Shown here one piece after another: positions 51,063 through 52,307 of a stretch of 52,307 bases of DNA. Made by a program: the position numbers and the translations under genes. The notes below the pieces were generated by a model that was not told the DNA's origin, did not search any database, and saw only the letters and a program-made list of their open reading frames with translations. The stretch covers positions 1-52,307 of the forward strand of contig CAYSQA010000005.1 in assembly GCA_964433225.1 (NCBI GenBank), written 5' to 3'. This DNA is from CG2-30-36-39 sp964433225. Lineage in GTDB: Bacteria > Patescibacteriota > Microgenomatia > UBA1400 > PJMF01. Positions within the stretch are counted from its first letter, which is position 1. The number at the start of each line of letters is the position of its first letter.

Positions 51063-52040
51063 TTAGTCTAAATCATTCTCACAGGCTGTTGGTGTTAAAC
51101 TTTCCCAACCACAAACCGTGTCACCTGCGGTATCAACCTCACAAATTGCACATTGAGCCATATAGTCTCCAGAGAAACCAATGGTATAGTTGATACCATT
51201 TTCTCCTTCATTATTAACAAATTCTAGAGGTTCATAGTGGTTGCCGCTGCCACATGGCTCATAAATTCTAAAGGCATAGAAGTAGCCTGTTGGTAAAGTA
51301 GGTCCATCTGTACTACTACAAACTAATCTAACAATACTTTCTCCAGGTACTAAATTTGCATCATCATTATTTGTTAGGTTAACAATGTCACTTTGTCCAT
51401 TGGTTATGCTGTACATTTTAATATCCAGACATTGAGGACCAACTGGAGTAGTTGGAGTTGGAGTGATAGTTGTAGTAGGAGTAATAGTTATTGTGGGACT
51501 GGGTGTTGGAGTGTTTGTAGGAGTAATTGTGGTTGGTGGGTCAGTTGGATTATTCGGTGGATTAGTGGGTCCCCCGCCACCCCCTGGACAGCAACCATCT
51601 TCGCCCGGTCCATAGATATCAGAACAACAAACATAACCAGGAACACAACAAGTTGTTCCTTGGCCTTGATAATTAGTACAGTAAGCTCTGCCTTGTAGTT
51701 CACAGGAAGCTTGAATAGAATCATCACATTCTGTACCAGTACAGGCATCACCGCCAGTACAGTGACATTGTTCAGGCTTTCCCCCACAAGCATTCGGATC
51801 ATTCAAGTTACATTCATAGTTACTGTAACTGCCAGTATCGGCTTGTTGTCTCAAATCTTGGCTGACTTTTGTTAAGTAAAGCCCGATTCCACCGCCAATC
51901 ACCAAAAACAACAAAGAAATCAACCCCAAAACAATTTTCTTGTTTGACTTTGGACTTTGAGCAAACTTAACTTCTTTTTTAGCAGCAGAAGTATCTGTTT
52001 GTTGAGTTAATTCGGTATTATTTTGGTTTCCTGATTCCAT
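51063..52040 (-). CDS. Cysteine-rich surface protein without the C-terminal tail
   Basis: The 325-residue protein has an N-terminal TM anchor (IVLGLISLLFLVIGGGIGLY) and the SQDLRQQAD motif shared with the 49148 gene. A Cys-rich domain (about 75-150, many CC and CxC pairs) and a Pro/Thr-rich linker follow, then a C-terminal beta-rich domain (about 205-320) with further cysteines. It has no LPxSGPEDW end. It is the first gene of the two-gene unit and is preceded by ATATCCTTAT, like its sister. The function is unknown; disulphide-stabilised surface exposure is likely. Confidence 0.85.
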   Translation of the reverse strand: MESGNQNNTELTQQTDTSAAKKEVKFAQSPKSNKKIVLGLISLLFLVIGGGIGLYLTKVSQDLRQQADTGSYSNYECNLNDPNACGGKPEQCHCTGGDACTGTECDDSIQASCELQGRAYCTNYQGQGTTCCVPGYVCCSDIYGPGEDGCCPGGGGGPTNPPNNPTDPPTTITPTNTPTPSPTITITPTTTITPTPTTPVGPQCLDIKMYSITNGQSDIVNLTNNDDANLVPGESIVRLVCSSTDGPTLPTGYFYAFRIYEPCGSGNHYEPLEFVNNEGENGINYTIGFSGDYMAQCAICEVDTAGDTVCGWESLTPTACENDLD

Positions 52041-52114
52041 AAACTTAAATCATTTCTTAATAAGGATATAACTTTTTTTAGGGATCAGTCAATTAGGATA
52101 TATGATTAACCAAA

Positions 52115-52142
52115 AAAGGCCTGTTCTCAAGAACAGGCCTTT
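52115..52142 (-). terminator. Strong terminator between surface protein genes
   Basis: AAAGGCCTGTTC and GAACAGGCCTTT form a perfect 12-bp stem around TCAA, flanked by A- and T-runs on both sides. It ends the partial gene at the right edge and can act in both directions. Confidence 0.88.
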
Positions 52143-52160
52143 AATTTATTTTTTAATTTG

Positions 52161-52307
52161 CTAGAGGAAGAGTAGCAGAAGAGCTCCAGCCCCGAGTGCT
52201 CCTAGTCCAATTTGTAAGTATTTTAACCAATCTTCAGGACCAGATTGAGGTAGTTGTGAGGGCAAGTTTGGTTGGCTGGTAGTTGTAGTATTGGTATTGA
52301 TGTTAAC
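52161..52307 (-). CDS. Surface protein, partial (C-terminal 48 residues)
   Basis: The minus-strand frame enters from the right edge and ends with TAG at 52163-52161. It reads a Thr/Asn-rich stretch and then LPQSGPEDWLKYLQIGLGAL with the hydrophobic LGAGALLLLFL end. It is nearly identical to the tail of the 50303 gene. The rest of the gene is outside the window. A strong terminator lies 18 bp downstream. Confidence 0.85.
   Translation of the reverse strand, partial: VNINTNTTTTSQPNLPSQLPQSGPEDWLKYLQIGLGALGAGALLLLFL

Overview
The window is AT-rich and gene-dense, with short intergenic gaps and the standard bacterial code (UGA is used as a stop). It most resembles a Candidate Phyla Radiation bacterium (Patescibacteria, probably the Microgenomates side). 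That view rests on the DUF4012 and DUF5654 families, a PrgI/VirB4-type secretion locus with many small pilin-like paralogues, an archaeal/eukaryal-type ATP-dependent DNA ligase, isopentenyl phosphate kinase, compact housekeeping proteins and surface proteins with Pro/Thr-rich linkers. The taxonomy is inferred from gene content, not from a marker-gene comparison.

The chromosome origin lies in the window. The classical order dnaA - oriC - dnaN - rpmH - rnpA - yidD - yidC - jag spans about 11.5-16.5 kb. The 269-bp dnaA-dnaN gap carries five near-consensus DnaA boxes, then a GC step, a run of DnaA-trio-like triplets and an AT-rich stretch. Sample rows of the + strand are C-rich left of dnaA and G-rich right of dnaN whatever the gene strand, which supports bidirectional replication from this gap.

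Layout. 1-532: partial unknown gene on the minus strand. 620-2568: a promoter, a cobalamin-riboswitch-like leader and an unrecognised zinc-ribbon protein. 2628-11498: a type IV secretion-like block (large M23-peptidase membrane protein, single-TM protein, PrgI/VirB3-like protein, VirB4 N-domain-like protein, VirB4 ATPase). 11.5-19.9 kb: origin genes, RNase HI and a DUF4012 membrane protein. 19.9-20.3 kb: a gap with two perfect DnaA boxes and five TGTCA motifs at exactly 11-bp steps, followed by ribosomal protein L25. 21-24.4 kb: valS and uppS. 24.4-27.4 kb: seven tandem T4SS pilin-like genes, divergent from an ECF-type sigma factor and two small membrane proteins. 28.5-45.6 kb: recF, nnrD, a Fic protein under a palindromic promoter, DNA ligase, a glycosyltransferase, pth, two MFS-like transporters, a GH3 enzyme, lgt, a DUF192 protein, a VirD4/TraD-like coupling ATPase, and a Nudix - isopentenyl phosphate kinase pair. 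45.6-48.9 kb: a MacA/LolD/MacB-like export operon. 48.93-49.0 kb: tRNA-Ile with a UAU anticodon. 49.1-52.3 kb: a tandem family of cysteine-rich surface proteins, several ending in a shared LPxSGPEDW tail.

How the parts fit. PrgI, VirB4, the pilins and the VirD4-like ATPase could build one DNA-uptake or secretion/pilus machine. The M23 enzyme would open peptidoglycan for it, and the divergent sigma factor is a plausible regulator of the pilins. Across the window, many first-in-operon genes have a -10 hexamer (often an extended TGn -10) only 6-14 nt before the start codon. This implies widespread leaderless or near-leaderless mRNAs, while internal operon genes keep Shine-Dalgarno sites.
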